From Streptomyces sp. AV19 (lineage in GTDB: Bacteria; Actinomycetota; Actinomycetes; Streptomycetales; Streptomycetaceae): 64,000 nucleotides of DNA. Below the pieces are notes generated by a model. It was not told the origin of the DNA, searched no databases, and saw only the letters and a list, made by a program, of their open reading frames with translations. A program made the translations under genes and the position numbers. Positions 51,125 to 59,337 of the stretch are shown here, one piece after another (position 1 is the first letter of the stretch; each line of letters starts with the position of its first letter). The stretch is from positions 142,758 through 206,757 of the forward strand of contig NZ_JAEAMR010000006.1 in assembly GCF_015999245.1 (NCBI RefSeq), given 5' to 3'.

Positions 51125-51595
51125 TCAGAAGGGCTTGGTCGGCAGGTACTTGCCGTCCAGGGTGATGACGGCGCGCTCGCCGCCCTCGGGGTCGGCGACC
51201 TTCTTCACGTCCAGCTTGAAGTTGATCGCGGAGATGATGCCGTCGCCGAACTGCTCGTGGACCAGCGCCTTGAGGGTGGTGCCGTAGACCTGGAGCATCT
51301 CGTGGAAGCGGTAGATGGTCGGGTCGGTGGGGATGCCGCCGGGGATCGAGCCGCGGGTCGGGACGGTCTGCAGCAGCATCGCGGCGTCCTCGTCCAGGCC
51401 GAGGAGCTCGGCGACGGCCTGGGCGGAGTCCTCCGGCAGGGGGTGCTGGCCGAGGACGGCGGCGGTGGTGAAGGCGACCGACAGGCCGGAGGCGTCGGCG
51501 ATCTGCTGCCAGGAGAGGTCCTTGCGGGTCTTGGCCTCGACGGCCTGGGCGGCCAGGGCCTGGCGGGCGGTGGGGTCGAACTGGGCGTGCAGCAT
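51125..51595 (-). CDS. cynS: Cyanase (cyanate hydratase)
   Basis: A 156-residue protein, the same length as E. coli CynS. The N-terminal HTH-like part ([20 protein letters not shown]) precedes the catalytic half with the Arg/Glu pair in [12 protein letters not shown] and the Ser in [17 protein letters not shown]. It converts cyanate and bicarbonate to carbamate and CO2, which gives ammonia. GAAAGGA precedes the ATG. It follows the carbonic anhydrase gene, which recycles the bicarbonate. Confidence 0.98.
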   Translation of the reverse strand: MLHAQFDPTARQALAAQAVEAKTRKDLSWQQIADASGLSVAFTTAAVLGQHPLPEDSAQAVAELLGLDEDAAMLLQTVPTRGSIPGGIPTDPTIYRFHEMLQVYGTTLKALVHEQFGDGIISAINFKLDVKKVADPEGGERAVITLDGKYLPTKPF

Positions 51596-51642
51596 GGTGA
51601 TTTCCTTTCGGTGGATACTGAGGAAGGGAGGGTGTGGTGCGG

Positions 51643-52230
51643 TCAGGCCGCGGAGGCCCGGTCGGCTGCGGTGTCCAGTTCCTCGACGCCGCCGGTGGCG
51701 ATGTCGAAGACCCAGCCGCGCAGGGTGACCTTCCGCTCCGCGAGGGCGCGGGCGACCGACGGGTGGGTGGCCAGGTTCGTCAGCTGGGCCAGCACGTTGT
51801 GGCGCACCAGCGCCGCCACGTCGCCGGCCGGGGTACGGGCCACGGCGGCGTCGGCGTGCCGCAGCCAGCCGGCGACCACCGGCGCGGCGCTGAGGTCGTG
51901 CCCCTCGGCCAGGGCGGTCATCGCGCCGCAGGCCGAGTGTCCGCACACCACGATCTCGGTCACGCCCAGCACGGTGACGGCGTACTCGATGCTCGCCGTG
52001 ACCCCGTTGGCGCCGGGGGCGTAGGCGGGGACGAGGTTGCCCGCCGTACGGATGACGAACAGGTCGCCCGGTTCGCAGCCGGTGATCAGCTCGGGGACGA
52101 CGCGGGCGTCGGAGCAGCCGATGTACAGCGTGTGCGGTGTGTGGTGGGTGGCCAGGTGGGCGAACAGGTCCTCCTTGGCCGGAAAGACGTCCCGCTGGAA
52201 ACGGGCGAGGCCCTCGGCGAGGTCGGTCAT
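51643..52230 (-). CDS. cynT: Beta-type carbonic anhydrase
   Basis: A 195-residue enzyme with the zinc ligands of beta-carbonic anhydrases: Cys and the Asp/Arg dyad in [12 protein letters not shown], His and Cys in [11 protein letters not shown], plus TAGNLVPAY and [13 protein letters not shown]. In cyn operons this enzyme keeps bicarbonate available to cyanase. It lies 47 bp upstream of cynS and divergent from cynR, which makes a cynT assignment likely. Confidence 0.92.
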   Translation of the reverse strand: MTDLAEGLARFQRDVFPAKEDLFAHLATHHTPHTLYIGCSDARVVPELITGCEPGDLFVIRTAGNLVPAYAPGANGVTASIEYAVTVLGVTEIVVCGHSACGAMTALAEGHDLSAAPVVAGWLRHADAAVARTPAGDVAALVRHNVLAQLTNLATHPSVARALAERKVTLRGWVFDIATGGVEELDTAADRASAA

Positions 52231-52296
52231 GGGTCGCTCCCTTCGGTGGTTGCCGTCCTGTGGGGGCCGGCGAGATCCACCATGCATGACCTGGGC

Positions 52297-52347
52297 CTAT
52301 AGAGTCCAAGACACAGTAACCATGATTGCCATTGGTGCGGTCTATAG
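52297..52347. promoter_or_regulatory. cynT/cynR divergent control region
   Basis: CTATAGA (52297-52303) and TCTATAG (52341-52347) are exact inverted repeats 37 bp apart. Each also contains a TATAG(G/T) hexamer placed as the -10 of cynT and of cynR. An ACCA...TGGT element lies between them. A LysR protein bound to the centre would control both genes. Confidence 0.55.
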
Positions 52348-52355
52348 TTGCCGGC

Positions 52356-53285
52356 ATGGCCCTGGAACTGCGACACCTGCGCTATCTGCTCGCCGTGGCC
52401 GAGCACGGCAACTTCACCCGCGCCGCCGAGGACCTGCACATCTCCCAGCCGACGCTTTCGCAGCAGGTCAAACAGCTGGAGCGGACGCTGGGGGTCCAGC
52501 TGCTGGACCGCACCGGCCGTGCCGTACGGCTCACGGACGCCGGCGAGGCGTACGCGCACCACGCCCGCCGCGCCCTGCGGGACCTGGCGGCCGCCGAACG
52601 CGCGGTCCACGACGTGCAGGACCTCTCCCGCGGCCATCTGCGGCTGGCGGTCACCCCGACCTTCACCGCCTACCTCGTCGGGCCGCTCACGGCCGAACTC
52701 CACGCCCGGCACCCCGGGATCACGCTGACCGTCAGGGAGATGACCCAGGACCGCATCGAGGCCGGGCTGCTCGCGGACGACCTCGACCTGGGGATCGCCT
52801 TCACCGGCCCGCACCTGCCGGGGATCACCGCCGATGCCCTGTTCACCGAGACCCTCAGCCTGGTCACGGGCACCGGCCGCGCCGAGGGCGGCCCGCTGCC
52901 CGTGAGCGATCTCGACGACCGGCAACTCGCCCTGCTCACCGCTGACTTCGCCACCCGGGCCCATATCGACGCCTACTTCGAGGAGCACCGCGTCAGCCCC
53001 CGCATCGCGGTGGAGGCCGACTCCGTCCAGGCCCTCACGGAGATCGTCCGGCACGGCCCGCTCGCCACCGTCCTGCCCGACGCCATCGCCCGCGACCACC
53101 CGGACCTCGCCCCCGTCCCCCTCTCCCCCGCCCTCCCCACCCGCACGGTCACCCTCCTCAGCCGCACCGACGCCTACCGCAGCGCGGCCGCGCGCGCCTT
53201 CGCGCGCCTGGCCTACGGCATCGGCAGCGCCTACGACACCGGCAACGGCTGTTCCGCCCACACCGTCTTGCCCTCGCGCTCGTAG
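52356..53285 (+). CDS. cynR: LysR-type regulator of the cyanase operon
   Basis: A 309-residue LysR protein: N-terminal [23 protein letters not shown], then [20 protein letters not shown], and a two-lobe inducer domain ([60 protein letters not shown]). It is divergent from cynT-cynS, so cyanate is the likely co-inducer as for E. coli CynR. The 3' end overlaps the convergent phosphatase gene by 55 bp. Confidence 0.9.
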   Translation: MALELRHLRYLLAVAEHGNFTRAAEDLHISQPTLSQQVKQLERTLGVQLLDRTGRAVRLTDAGEAYAHHARRALRDLAAAERAVHDVQDLSRGHLRLAVTPTFTAYLVGPLTAELHARHPGITLTVREMTQDRIEAGLLADDLDLGIAFTGPHLPGITADALFTETLSLVTGTGRAEGGPLPVSDLDDRQLALLTADFATRAHIDAYFEEHRVSPRIAVEADSVQALTEIVRHGPLATVLPDAIARDHPDLAPVPLSPALPTRTVTLLSRTDAYRSAAARAFARLAYGIGSAYDTGNGCSAHTVLPSRS

Positions 53286-55672
53286 CGCGTCCCCCACCGC
53301 TCGGTGAGCTGGGCGACGAGGAAGAGGCCGCGGCCGCCCTCGTCCGTGCTGCGGGCGCGGCGGAGGTGGGGGGAGGTGTTGCTGGTGTCGGACACCTCGC
53401 AGATGAGGCTGTGGCCGCGGATGAGGCGCAGGGTCACCGGGCCGTCGGCGTAGCGGTAGGCGTTGGTGACCAGTTCGCTGACGACCAGTTCCGTGGCGAA
53501 GGCCAGTTCGTCGAGCTGCCAGGCGGCGAGCCGGCCGGCGATCAGGTTGCGGGCGCTGGAGGCGGCGCGGGGGTCGGAGGGCAGGGTCCAGGTGGCCACG
53601 CGTTCGGGGCCGAGCACGCGGGTGCGGGCGAGGAGCAGGGCGACGTCGTCGAGGGGGCGGGCGGGCAGCAGGGCGTCCACGACGGCCTTGGCGAGTTCGG
53701 GCAACGGCCGGTCGTCGGCGCGCAGTTGGCCGGCCAGCCGGGCGAGGGCGGTGTCGACGTCGGTGCCCGGGGCGGCGGGCTGGAGGAGTCCGTTGGTGAA
53801 GAGGGCCAGCACGCTTCCCTCGGGCAGTTCCAGGTCGGCGGCCTCGAAGGGCAGGCCGCCCAGGCCCAGCGGCGGCCCGGCGGGCAGGTCGGGGAAGGTG
53901 ACCTCGCCGTCGGGGGTGACCAGCGCGGGCGGCGGGTGGCCGGCCCGCGCCAGGACGCAGCGGCGGGAGACGGGGTCGTAGACGGCGTAGAGGCAACTGG
54001 CGCCGGTGACCTGGTCGTTGGGGAAGTCGTGGCTGCCGGCCTCCTGTTCGGCGGCGAGCCGGTGGACGAGGTCGTCGAGGTGGGAGAGGACCTCCTCGGG
54101 TTCGAGGTCGAGCTCGGCCAGGGTGTGGACGGCGGTGCGCAGCCGTCCCATGGTGGCGGCGGCGTCGATGCCGTGGCCGATGACGTCGCCGACGACGAAG
54201 GCGGCGCGGGCGCCGGAGAGCGGGATGATGTCGAACCAGTCGCCGCCGACGCCCTCGGCCGCGCCGGCCGGGATGTACTGGCGGGCGACCTCGGCGGCGG
54301 GCAGGTCGGGCACCTCGGCCGGGAGCAGCCGCCATTGCAGGGAGAGGGCGGCCTGGTGCTGGCGGGTGTAGCGGCGGGCGTTGTCGATGCAGACGGCGGC
54401 GCGGGCGGCGAACTCCCCGGCGAGGGTGAGGTCGTCGGCCTCGAACGCCTCGGGCCGTTCGGCGCGCCAGAGCACGGCGAGGCCGAGGACGAGGCCGCGG
54501 GCGACGAGCGGCACCAGCATGAGGGAGTGGATGCCGGGGTCCGGGCCGTCGCCCGCGCGTTCCCGGGCGACGGCGGCCAGTCCGGTGGGCCCGGCGCCGT
54601 GCGGGACGAGGAAGGGGCGCTTCTCGGTGAGGCAGCGGGCCCGGGGGCTGTCCGGCGGGAAGTCGATGCGGTGGCCGACGGGGTGGAGCAGGGCCTCGGC
54701 GCCGGGGACGACGCAGCGCAGGGCGCAGCGGCGGACCGGGCCGAAGGCGTCCTGGGAGGGTTCCTCGCCGCGGCTGACGGGTTCGAGGAGGTCGACGGAG
54801 GCGCAGTCGGCGAGTTCGGGGACGAGGACGTCGGCCAGTTCGCGGGCGGTGGTGGCGACGTCGAGGGTGGTGCCGATGCGGGTGCCGGCCTCGTTGAGGA
54901 GGGCCAGGCGCAGCCGGGCGCGGTGGCGTTCGGTGACGTCCTCCACGAGCTGGGTGACGCCGAGGACGCGTCCGGCGGGGTCGTTGAGGCGGAAGGCGGA
55001 GACGGAGACGTACCGCTCGTGGGTGGGGTCGGAGCGCAGCCGGCAGGACTGCTCGGTGAAGATCATGGGGCGGCCGGTCTCCAGGACCTGCCGGAGCCGG
55101 CCCTCGACGGTCTCGGCGTCGGCGGCCACGATGAAGTCGCCGGTGCGGTGGCCGACGGCCTGCTCGGGGCGGATGCCGGCGATGCGGGCGACGGCGCGGT
55201 TGACGCGCAGGACGCTGAGGTCGGGGGCGTGGACGGCCATGCCGATGGGCGAGCGGCGGAAGAGCCCGTCGAGGACGGAGCGGTCGGTCTCCCACTGGAC
55301 GACCTCCGCGGCGTCCGCGCCCACCAGGAACCATTCGGGGGGCGCGCACGCCCGGGTGACGCGGCGGGCGCGGATGCCGACGTGGACGCGCCGGCCGTCG
55401 CGGTGGAGCAGCGGGACGACGCCGAACCAGCCGTGTCCGCGGACGCAGTCGGCGGCGGCCCGGGCGACGTCGTCCAGGTCGCGGTGGGCGACGAGCAGCC
55501 CGGCGGCGGGCTTGCCGATCACGTCCTCGGCGCGGTGGCCCAGCAGGTCCTCGGTACGGGCGCCCCAGCCGGTGACGACGCCGCGGTGGTCCACGACGGC
55601 CAGGGCGGCGTGTGCGGCCGAGAACGGGTCCTCCGGGCTCTCGCCGAAGAGCGTCATCGGTCCGTCCGCCAT
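53231..55672 (-). CDS. PAS-PAS-GAF-SpoIIE-HATPase sensor phosphatase
   Basis: An 813-residue multidomain regulator. Two PAS domains (about 10-125 and 140-265: HAALAVVDHRGVVTGWGART; PIGMAVHAPDLSVLRVNRAV), a GAF domain (about 285-440), a SpoIIE/RsbU PP2C-type phosphatase (about 460-680, with GGDWFDIIPLSG, FVVGDVIGHGIDAA and RCVLARAGHPPPAL) and a C-terminal anti-sigma-like HATPase (about 695-813, with ATELVVSELVTNAYRYADGP and DEGGRGLFLVAQL). The combination usually controls partner switching with anti-sigma antagonists. No STAS or anti-sigma gene is adjacent. GGAGG precedes the ATG at 55672. Confidence 0.93.
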   Translation of the reverse strand: MADGPMTLFGESPEDPFSAAHAALAVVDHRGVVTGWGARTEDLLGHRAEDVIGKPAAGLLVAHRDLDDVARAAADCVRGHGWFGVVPLLHRDGRRVHVGIRARRVTRACAPPEWFLVGADAAEVVQWETDRSVLDGLFRRSPIGMAVHAPDLSVLRVNRAVARIAGIRPEQAVGHRTGDFIVAADAETVEGRLRQVLETGRPMIFTEQSCRLRSDPTHERYVSVSAFRLNDPAGRVLGVTQLVEDVTERHRARLRLALLNEAGTRIGTTLDVATTARELADVLVPELADCASVDLLEPVSRGEEPSQDAFGPVRRCALRCVVPGAEALLHPVGHRIDFPPDSPRARCLTEKRPFLVPHGAGPTGLAAVARERAGDGPDPGIHSLMLVPLVARGLVLGLAVLWRAERPEAFEADDLTLAGEFAARAAVCIDNARRYTRQHQAALSLQWRLLPAEVPDLPAAEVARQYIPAGAAEGVGGDWFDIIPLSGARAAFVVGDVIGHGIDAAATMGRLRTAVHTLAELDLEPEEVLSHLDDLVHRLAAEQEAGSHDFPNDQVTGASCLYAVYDPVSRRCVLARAGHPPPALVTPDGEVTFPDLPAGPPLGLGGLPFEAADLELPEGSVLALFTNGLLQPAAPGTDVDTALARLAGQLRADDRPLPELAKAVVDALLPARPLDDVALLLARTRVLGPERVATWTLPSDPRAASSARNLIAGRLAAWQLDELAFATELVVSELVTNAYRYADGPVTLRLIRGHSLICEVSDTSNTSPHLRRARSTDEGGRGLFLVAQLTERWGTRYEREGKTVWAEQPLPVS

Positions 55673-55811
55673 CGCCGGCCTCCTTCCGCGGCCACTCCTT
55701 CCACAGTGCCGGGTGCGCGGCCGGCGCGCGCTTCGGGGGCGGTTTCCGGCCCCGTCGGCAGGCGCGGAAAATCGGTGGCTGAGCTGCGGTCTTTGCCATA
55801 GAAACAGTGGT

Positions 55812-56570
55812 ATGTCACGTACTTTCGACGATCTGGTGGCCGAGGCGGCGTCCGTCTCCGTGGACGGCTGGGACTTCTCCTGGCTGGACGGCCGGGCCAC
55901 CGAGGAGCGCCCCTCGTGGGGCTATCAGCGGCTGATGGCCGAACGGCTCGCGCGGGTCGCGTCCGCCCTGGACGTCCAGACCGGCGGCGGTGAGGTCCTG
56001 GCGGGGGCGGACCGGCTGCCGCCGACGATGGCCGCCACCGAGTCCTGGCCGCCGAACGTCGCGAAGGCGACGGCCCTGCTGCACCCGCGGGGCGTCGTCG
56101 TGGTGGCCGACCCCGACGAGCCGCCGCTGCCGTTCGCGGACGGTGCGTTCGACCTGGTCACCAGCCGGCACCCGGCCACCGTGTGGTGGGCGGAGATCGC
56201 CCGGGTGCTGCGCCCCGGCGGCACGTACTTCGCCCAGCACGTGGGCCCGGCCTCCGTCTTCGAGCTCGTCGAGTTCTTCCTGGGCCCGCAGCCCGAGGCG
56301 CGGCGCAAGCGCCACCCGGACGACGAGACGGCCGCGGCGCGGGCCGCGGGCCTCGACGTCGTCGACGTGCGCGTGGAGCGGCTGCGCATGGAGTTCTTCG
56401 ACGTGGGCGCGGTGGTCTACTTCCTGCGGAAGGTGATCTGGACGGTGCCCGGCTTCACGGTCGGGGCGTACGGCGAGCGGCTGCGCGCGCTGCACGAACG
56501 GATCCGGACGGAGGGGCCGTTCGTGGCGCATTCCTCGCGGGTGCTGATCGAGGCCCGCAAGCCGCGCTGA
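55812..56570 (+). CDS. SAM-dependent methyltransferase-like protein
   Basis: A 252-residue protein with a class I methyltransferase layout but weakened motif I: QTGGGEVLAGADRLPPTMAA in place of a clear GxGxG. Strand 2 follows as VVVADPDEPPLPFADGAFDL, then ARVLRPGGTYFAQHVGP, FELVEFFLGPQPEARR and a C-terminal FDVGAVVYFLRKVIW. This is the family often labelled methyltransferase domain with the D-R-P start FDDLVAEAASVSVDGWDFSW. Substrate unknown. It is divergent from the sensor phosphatase and closed by a strong hairpin. Confidence 0.82.
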   Translation: MSRTFDDLVAEAASVSVDGWDFSWLDGRATEERPSWGYQRLMAERLARVASALDVQTGGGEVLAGADRLPPTMAATESWPPNVAKATALLHPRGVVVVADPDEPPLPFADGAFDLVTSRHPATVWWAEIARVLRPGGTYFAQHVGPASVFELVEFFLGPQPEARRKRHPDDETAAARAAGLDVVDVRVERLRMEFFDVGAVVYFLRKVIWTVPGFTVGAYGERLRALHERIRTEGPFVAHSSRVLIEARKPR

Positions 56571-56602
56571 GGCCCTCCCGGGCCGTGATCCGCGGGAGGG
56601 CC
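56571..56602. terminator. Strong hairpin between convergent genes
   Basis: GGCCCTCCCG (56571-56580) pairs perfectly with CGGGAGGGCC (56593-56602) around a 12-base loop. It begins directly after the methyltransferase stop and lies 18 bases from the stop of the convergent FG-GAP gene, so it can serve both. Confidence 0.8.
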
Positions 56603-56619
56603 TGCCGGGTGCGCGGGGG

Positions 56620-57591
56620 TCAGCCGAGGATGTGGACCTCGGTGCTGCGGGTGCCGGTGTCGCTCTTCTTGACGGCGACGAGGTCGGGACGGCCGTCGCG
56701 GTTCCAGTCGGCGACGGAGAACTCGAAGGTCCGGTCGGTCTCGTGGAGGGCGGTGCCGGTCTGGAGGGCGAAGCGCTGGAAGCCGCTGCCGCCGGACAGG
56801 ATGTGCACCTCGGTGCTGTTGGTGCCCGTACGGTTCTTCTTCACCGCCACCAGGTCCGGACGCCCGTCACGGTCCCAGTCCGCCACCCCGAACTCGAACG
56901 AGTCGTCCGTCTCGTGCAACGCCGTGCCCGTCTGGAAGCTGTAGCGCTGGAAGTTGCTCGCGCCGGACAGGATGTGCACCTCGGTGCTGTTGGTGCCCGT
57001 ACGGTTCTTCTTCACCGCCACCAGGTCCGGACGCCCGTCACGGTCCCAGTCCGCCACCCCGAAGTCGAACGAGTCGTCCGTCTCGTGCAACGCCGTGCCG
57101 GTCTGCAGGATGTAGCGCTGGAAGTTGCTCGCGCCGGAGAGGATGTGGACTTCCGTGCTGCCGGTGCCCGTTCTGCTCTTCTTGACCGCGACGAGGTCCG
57201 GTCTGCCGTCACGGTCCCAGTCGGTGAAGGCGAACGCGAACGTGCCGTCGGTCTCGTGGAGGGCGGTGCCGGTCTGGAGGCTGAAGCGCTGGAAGCCGCT
57301 CGCGCCGGAGAGGATGTGCACCTCGGTGCTGCGGGTGCCGGTGTTGCTCTTCTTGACGGCGACGAGGTCGGGACGGCCGTCGCGGTCCCAGTCGGTGGTC
57401 GTGGTGGCGAAGGTGTCGTCGGTCTCGTGGAGCGGGGTGCCGGTCTGCAGGAGGAAGTTGCCGAACGCCGCGGCGGAACCGGCCTGTTGGGACCGGTCCG
57501 GGCCGGCGGCCGAGGCCGTCGCGGGGAGGGCGAGGGCCGCCCCCAGGGCCAGCGGGACGAGTGCGGCTACGGCTGCCTTCATGGTGCGCAC
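56620..57591 (-). CDS. Secreted FG-GAP/VCBS repeat protein
   Basis: A 323-residue preprotein: signal peptide (about 1-29, ending TASAAG), then five near-identical 57-residue repeats. Each repeat contains QTGTALHETD, DWDRDGRPDLVAVKK (an EF-hand-like DxDxDGxxD calcium loop) and STEVHILSG. This is the FG-GAP/VCBS beta-propeller type; five to seven such repeats normally close one propeller. Repeats 3 and 4 are almost identical in DNA. GTG 57591 follows GGGAGG seven bases upstream; ATG 57582 is three codons later. Surface binding or adhesion is the family role. Confidence 0.88.
   Translation of the reverse strand: MRTMKAAVAALVPLALGAALALPATASAAGPDRSQQAGSAAAFGNFLLQTGTPLHETDDTFATTTTDWDRDGRPDLVAVKKSNTGTRSTEVHILSGASGFQRFSLQTGTALHETDGTFAFAFTDWDRDGRPDLVAVKKSRTGTGSTEVHILSGASNFQRYILQTGTALHETDDSFDFGVADWDRDGRPDLVAVKKNRTGTNSTEVHILSGASNFQRYSFQTGTALHETDDSFEFGVADWDRDGRPDLVAVKKNRTGTNSTEVHILSGGSGFQRFALQTGTALHETDRTFEFSVADWNRDGRPDLVAVKKSDTGTRSTEVHILG
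56623..57456 (-). repeat. Five 171-bp tandem repeats
   Basis: Five in-frame units of 171 bp (the last shorter) encode the propeller blades. DNA identity is highest between the third and fourth units in the gene, over about 130 bp, which points to recent duplication or gene conversion. Confidence 0.88.
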
Positions 57592-57955
57592 AGGAGTACC
57601 TCCCTGACACATGTGCCCGGGAAGTTCCCGGGCGCCGCGCACGATGCTAGGGGCGCTTCCCGTACCTGCGGTTCGCCGAGGGAGCTCCAACGGCCTGATT
57701 CCACGGGTGAACGACGTGATTCAACCGTCCACTACTCACGAACCCTTGGCAATTCCCTTTGATTGCAAGCCAGTTCACGCCATACGGCTCGGAATCCATC
57801 TGCGGCCGGCAGCCTCGGCGGGCCACGGCGCCCCACTTGCGCTTCATATCGAGATTCTGCGATATTCAGATACGTCCCGACCGGTGTTCCGGCCGGCGGC
57901 ACGACGCACGCGAGCGCAACGCAAGCGAGCACGACGCACACGAGGGGGACCTGCC
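57592..57955. promoter_or_regulatory. 364-bp divergent region with a palindrome
   Basis: ATATCG (57846-57851) pairs with CGATAT (57860-57865) around an eight-base loop, within an AT-rich section. A 45-bp stretch at 57901-57945 is built of imperfect repeats of CGACGCACGCGAG. The first is a candidate operator for the downstream oxidoreductase gene. No gene was recognised. Confidence 0.4.
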
Positions 57956-58837
57956 ATGGGCGCCATCGACGACCTGGATCTCGGGACGTACGGGATCTAC
58001 ACCTTCGACTTCGAGCACCTGCCGGCCGCGCGGATGCGCGAGTCGGTGCGGGAGCTGGAGGAGCGGGGCTGGCGGGCGTTCTGGTTCCCGGAGGCCGGGG
58101 GGCGGGAGGCGCTCACCCAGGCCGGGTACCTGCTCTCCTGCACCGAGCGGATGCACATCGTCAACGGCATCGCGCAGATCTGGCCGCGCGAGGCCTCGGC
58201 GGCATACGGCGCCGCCCGGCTGCTGGCCGACGCCTATCCCGGCCGGCACGTGCTCGGGCTGGGGTTCGGCGGGGCGAAGCGGCCGGGGGTGAAGCCGCTC
58301 GCCGCGATGGCCGCGTACCTCGACGAGCTGGACGCGTACGGAGCGGACGGCCCCGCGACGCACCGCGTCCTGGCCGCGTACGGGCCCAGGATGCTGGAGC
58401 TGGCCCGCGACCGCGCCGCCGGGGCGCACACCTATCACGTCACCGTCGAACACACCGCGCAGGCGCGGGAGATCCTCGGGCCGGACGCGTTCCTCGCCGT
58501 CGAGCACGCGGTGCTGTTCGAGTCCGATCCGGGCCGGGCCCGCGCGGCCGCGCGCGAGCACCTGGGGCCCTACCTCGCCACCCCGTACAACCTCGCCAAG
58601 TTCCGCCGCCTCGGCTACGCGGAGGAGGAGCTCGCCCACGGCGGCAGCGACCGGCTCGTCGACGACCTCGTGTTCTGGGGCGACGTGGACACCGTCGCCG
58701 GCAAGCTGCGCGCCCACGTCGGGGCCGGGGCCGACCATGTCGCCGTGCAGGTGATCGGGACCGCGCCGGGCGGTTCCGCGATGCCGCACTGGCGGGCGCT
58801 CGGCGAGGCGCTACTGCCCGGGGGCGGCGGGGCCTGA
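57956..58837 (+). CDS. F420-dependent (LLM-like) oxidoreductase, TIGR03620-type
   Basis: A 293-residue TIM-barrel protein of the luciferase-like monooxygenase superfamily. Family marks are GTYGIYTFDFEHLPAARMRE at the start, ELEERGWRAFWFPEAGGREA, TERMHIVNGIAQIWPREASA, ADAYPGRHVLGLGFGGAKRP and a C-terminal GDVDTVAGKLRAHVGAGADH. Actinobacterial members usually bind coenzyme F420. CGAGGGGG lies six to ten bases before the ATG. Substrate unknown. The downstream ArsR-like gene is 40 bp away in the same direction. Confidence 0.88.
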   Translation: MGAIDDLDLGTYGIYTFDFEHLPAARMRESVRELEERGWRAFWFPEAGGREALTQAGYLLSCTERMHIVNGIAQIWPREASAAYGAARLLADAYPGRHVLGLGFGGAKRPGVKPLAAMAAYLDELDAYGADGPATHRVLAAYGPRMLELARDRAAGAHTYHVTVEHTAQAREILGPDAFLAVEHAVLFESDPGRARAAAREHLGPYLATPYNLAKFRRLGYAEEELAHGGSDRLVDDLVFWGDVDTVAGKLRAHVGAGADHVAVQVIGTAPGGSAMPHWRALGEALLPGGGGA

Positions 58838-58842
58838 TCCGC

Positions 58843-58864
58843 ATCGACGCTCCGCGAATCGACG
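58843..58864 (+). promoter_or_regulatory. Direct repeats upstream of the ArsR-like gene
   Basis: ATCGACG occurs at 58843-58849 and 58858-58864, 15 bp apart, followed by a -10-like TACGCT. The ATG at 58878 has no ribosome site, so the transcript may be leaderless and the repeats may be an autoregulatory operator. Confidence 0.4.
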
Positions 58865-58877
58865 GTACGCTGGGGAC

Positions 58878-59210
58878 ATGTCCGACACCGCGCCCTCCCC
58901 GGACCCCGCCCTGATCGACGCCCTGCGGGCGCTGTCGAACCCGACGCGGCTGCGGATGCTCCAGTGGCTGCGCGAGCCCGAGCGGCACTTCCCGGCCGAG
59001 CACGCCATCGCCGACCCGGCCGAGGTGGGGGTGTGCGTGAGCCACCTCCAGGCGAAGGCCGGGCTGGCGCAGTCGACGGTCTCGGCATACCTGGCCGAAC
59101 TGCAGCGTGCGGGCCTGGTGACGGCGACGCGCGTGGGCAAGTGGACGCACTACAAGCGCGACGAGCGGCGCATCGCCGAGCTCGTCGCGACGCTCGGCCG
59201 CACACTCTAG
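58878..59210 (+). CDS. ArsR-like winged-helix regulator
   Basis: A 110-residue protein: LIDALRALSNPTRLRMLQWL, the recognition helix GLAQSTVSAYLAELQRAGLV and wing ATRVGKWTHYKRDE. Between helices 2 and 3 it carries an insertion (EHAIADPAEVGVCVSHLQAK) with a single cysteine. Metal-binding ArsR motifs (CVCD or the alpha-5 DxH) are absent, so it is probably a non-metal, redox or ligand sensor. It follows the LLM-like gene and likely controls it. Confidence 0.85.
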   Translation: MSDTAPSPDPALIDALRALSNPTRLRMLQWLREPERHFPAEHAIADPAEVGVCVSHLQAKAGLAQSTVSAYLAELQRAGLVTATRVGKWTHYKRDERRIAELVATLGRTL

Positions 59211-59273
59211 GGGCCCCGGCCGGGGGCGCAACCCGGCCGTGGCGAACGACCGACGCCGTGCGCCCATCCGTAT

Positions 59274-59331
59274 GGACGGGGCTCCGTCCGCTTTTGAAGC
59301 GGGGGCGAGGGGACACCCAGCCAGGGTCCCC
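59274..59331 (+). promoter_or_regulatory. Three consecutive hairpins in the pabAB leader
   Basis: GGACGG/CCGTCC (59274-59289, loop GGCT), GCTT/AAGC (59290-59300) and a longer stem GGGG..ACCC pairing with GGGT..CCCC (59309-59331, loop AGCCA). They end six bases before the annotated GTG. They could act as a translational or transcriptional attenuator; no known riboswitch class matched. Confidence 0.35.
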
Positions 59332-59337
59332 CGTCCG

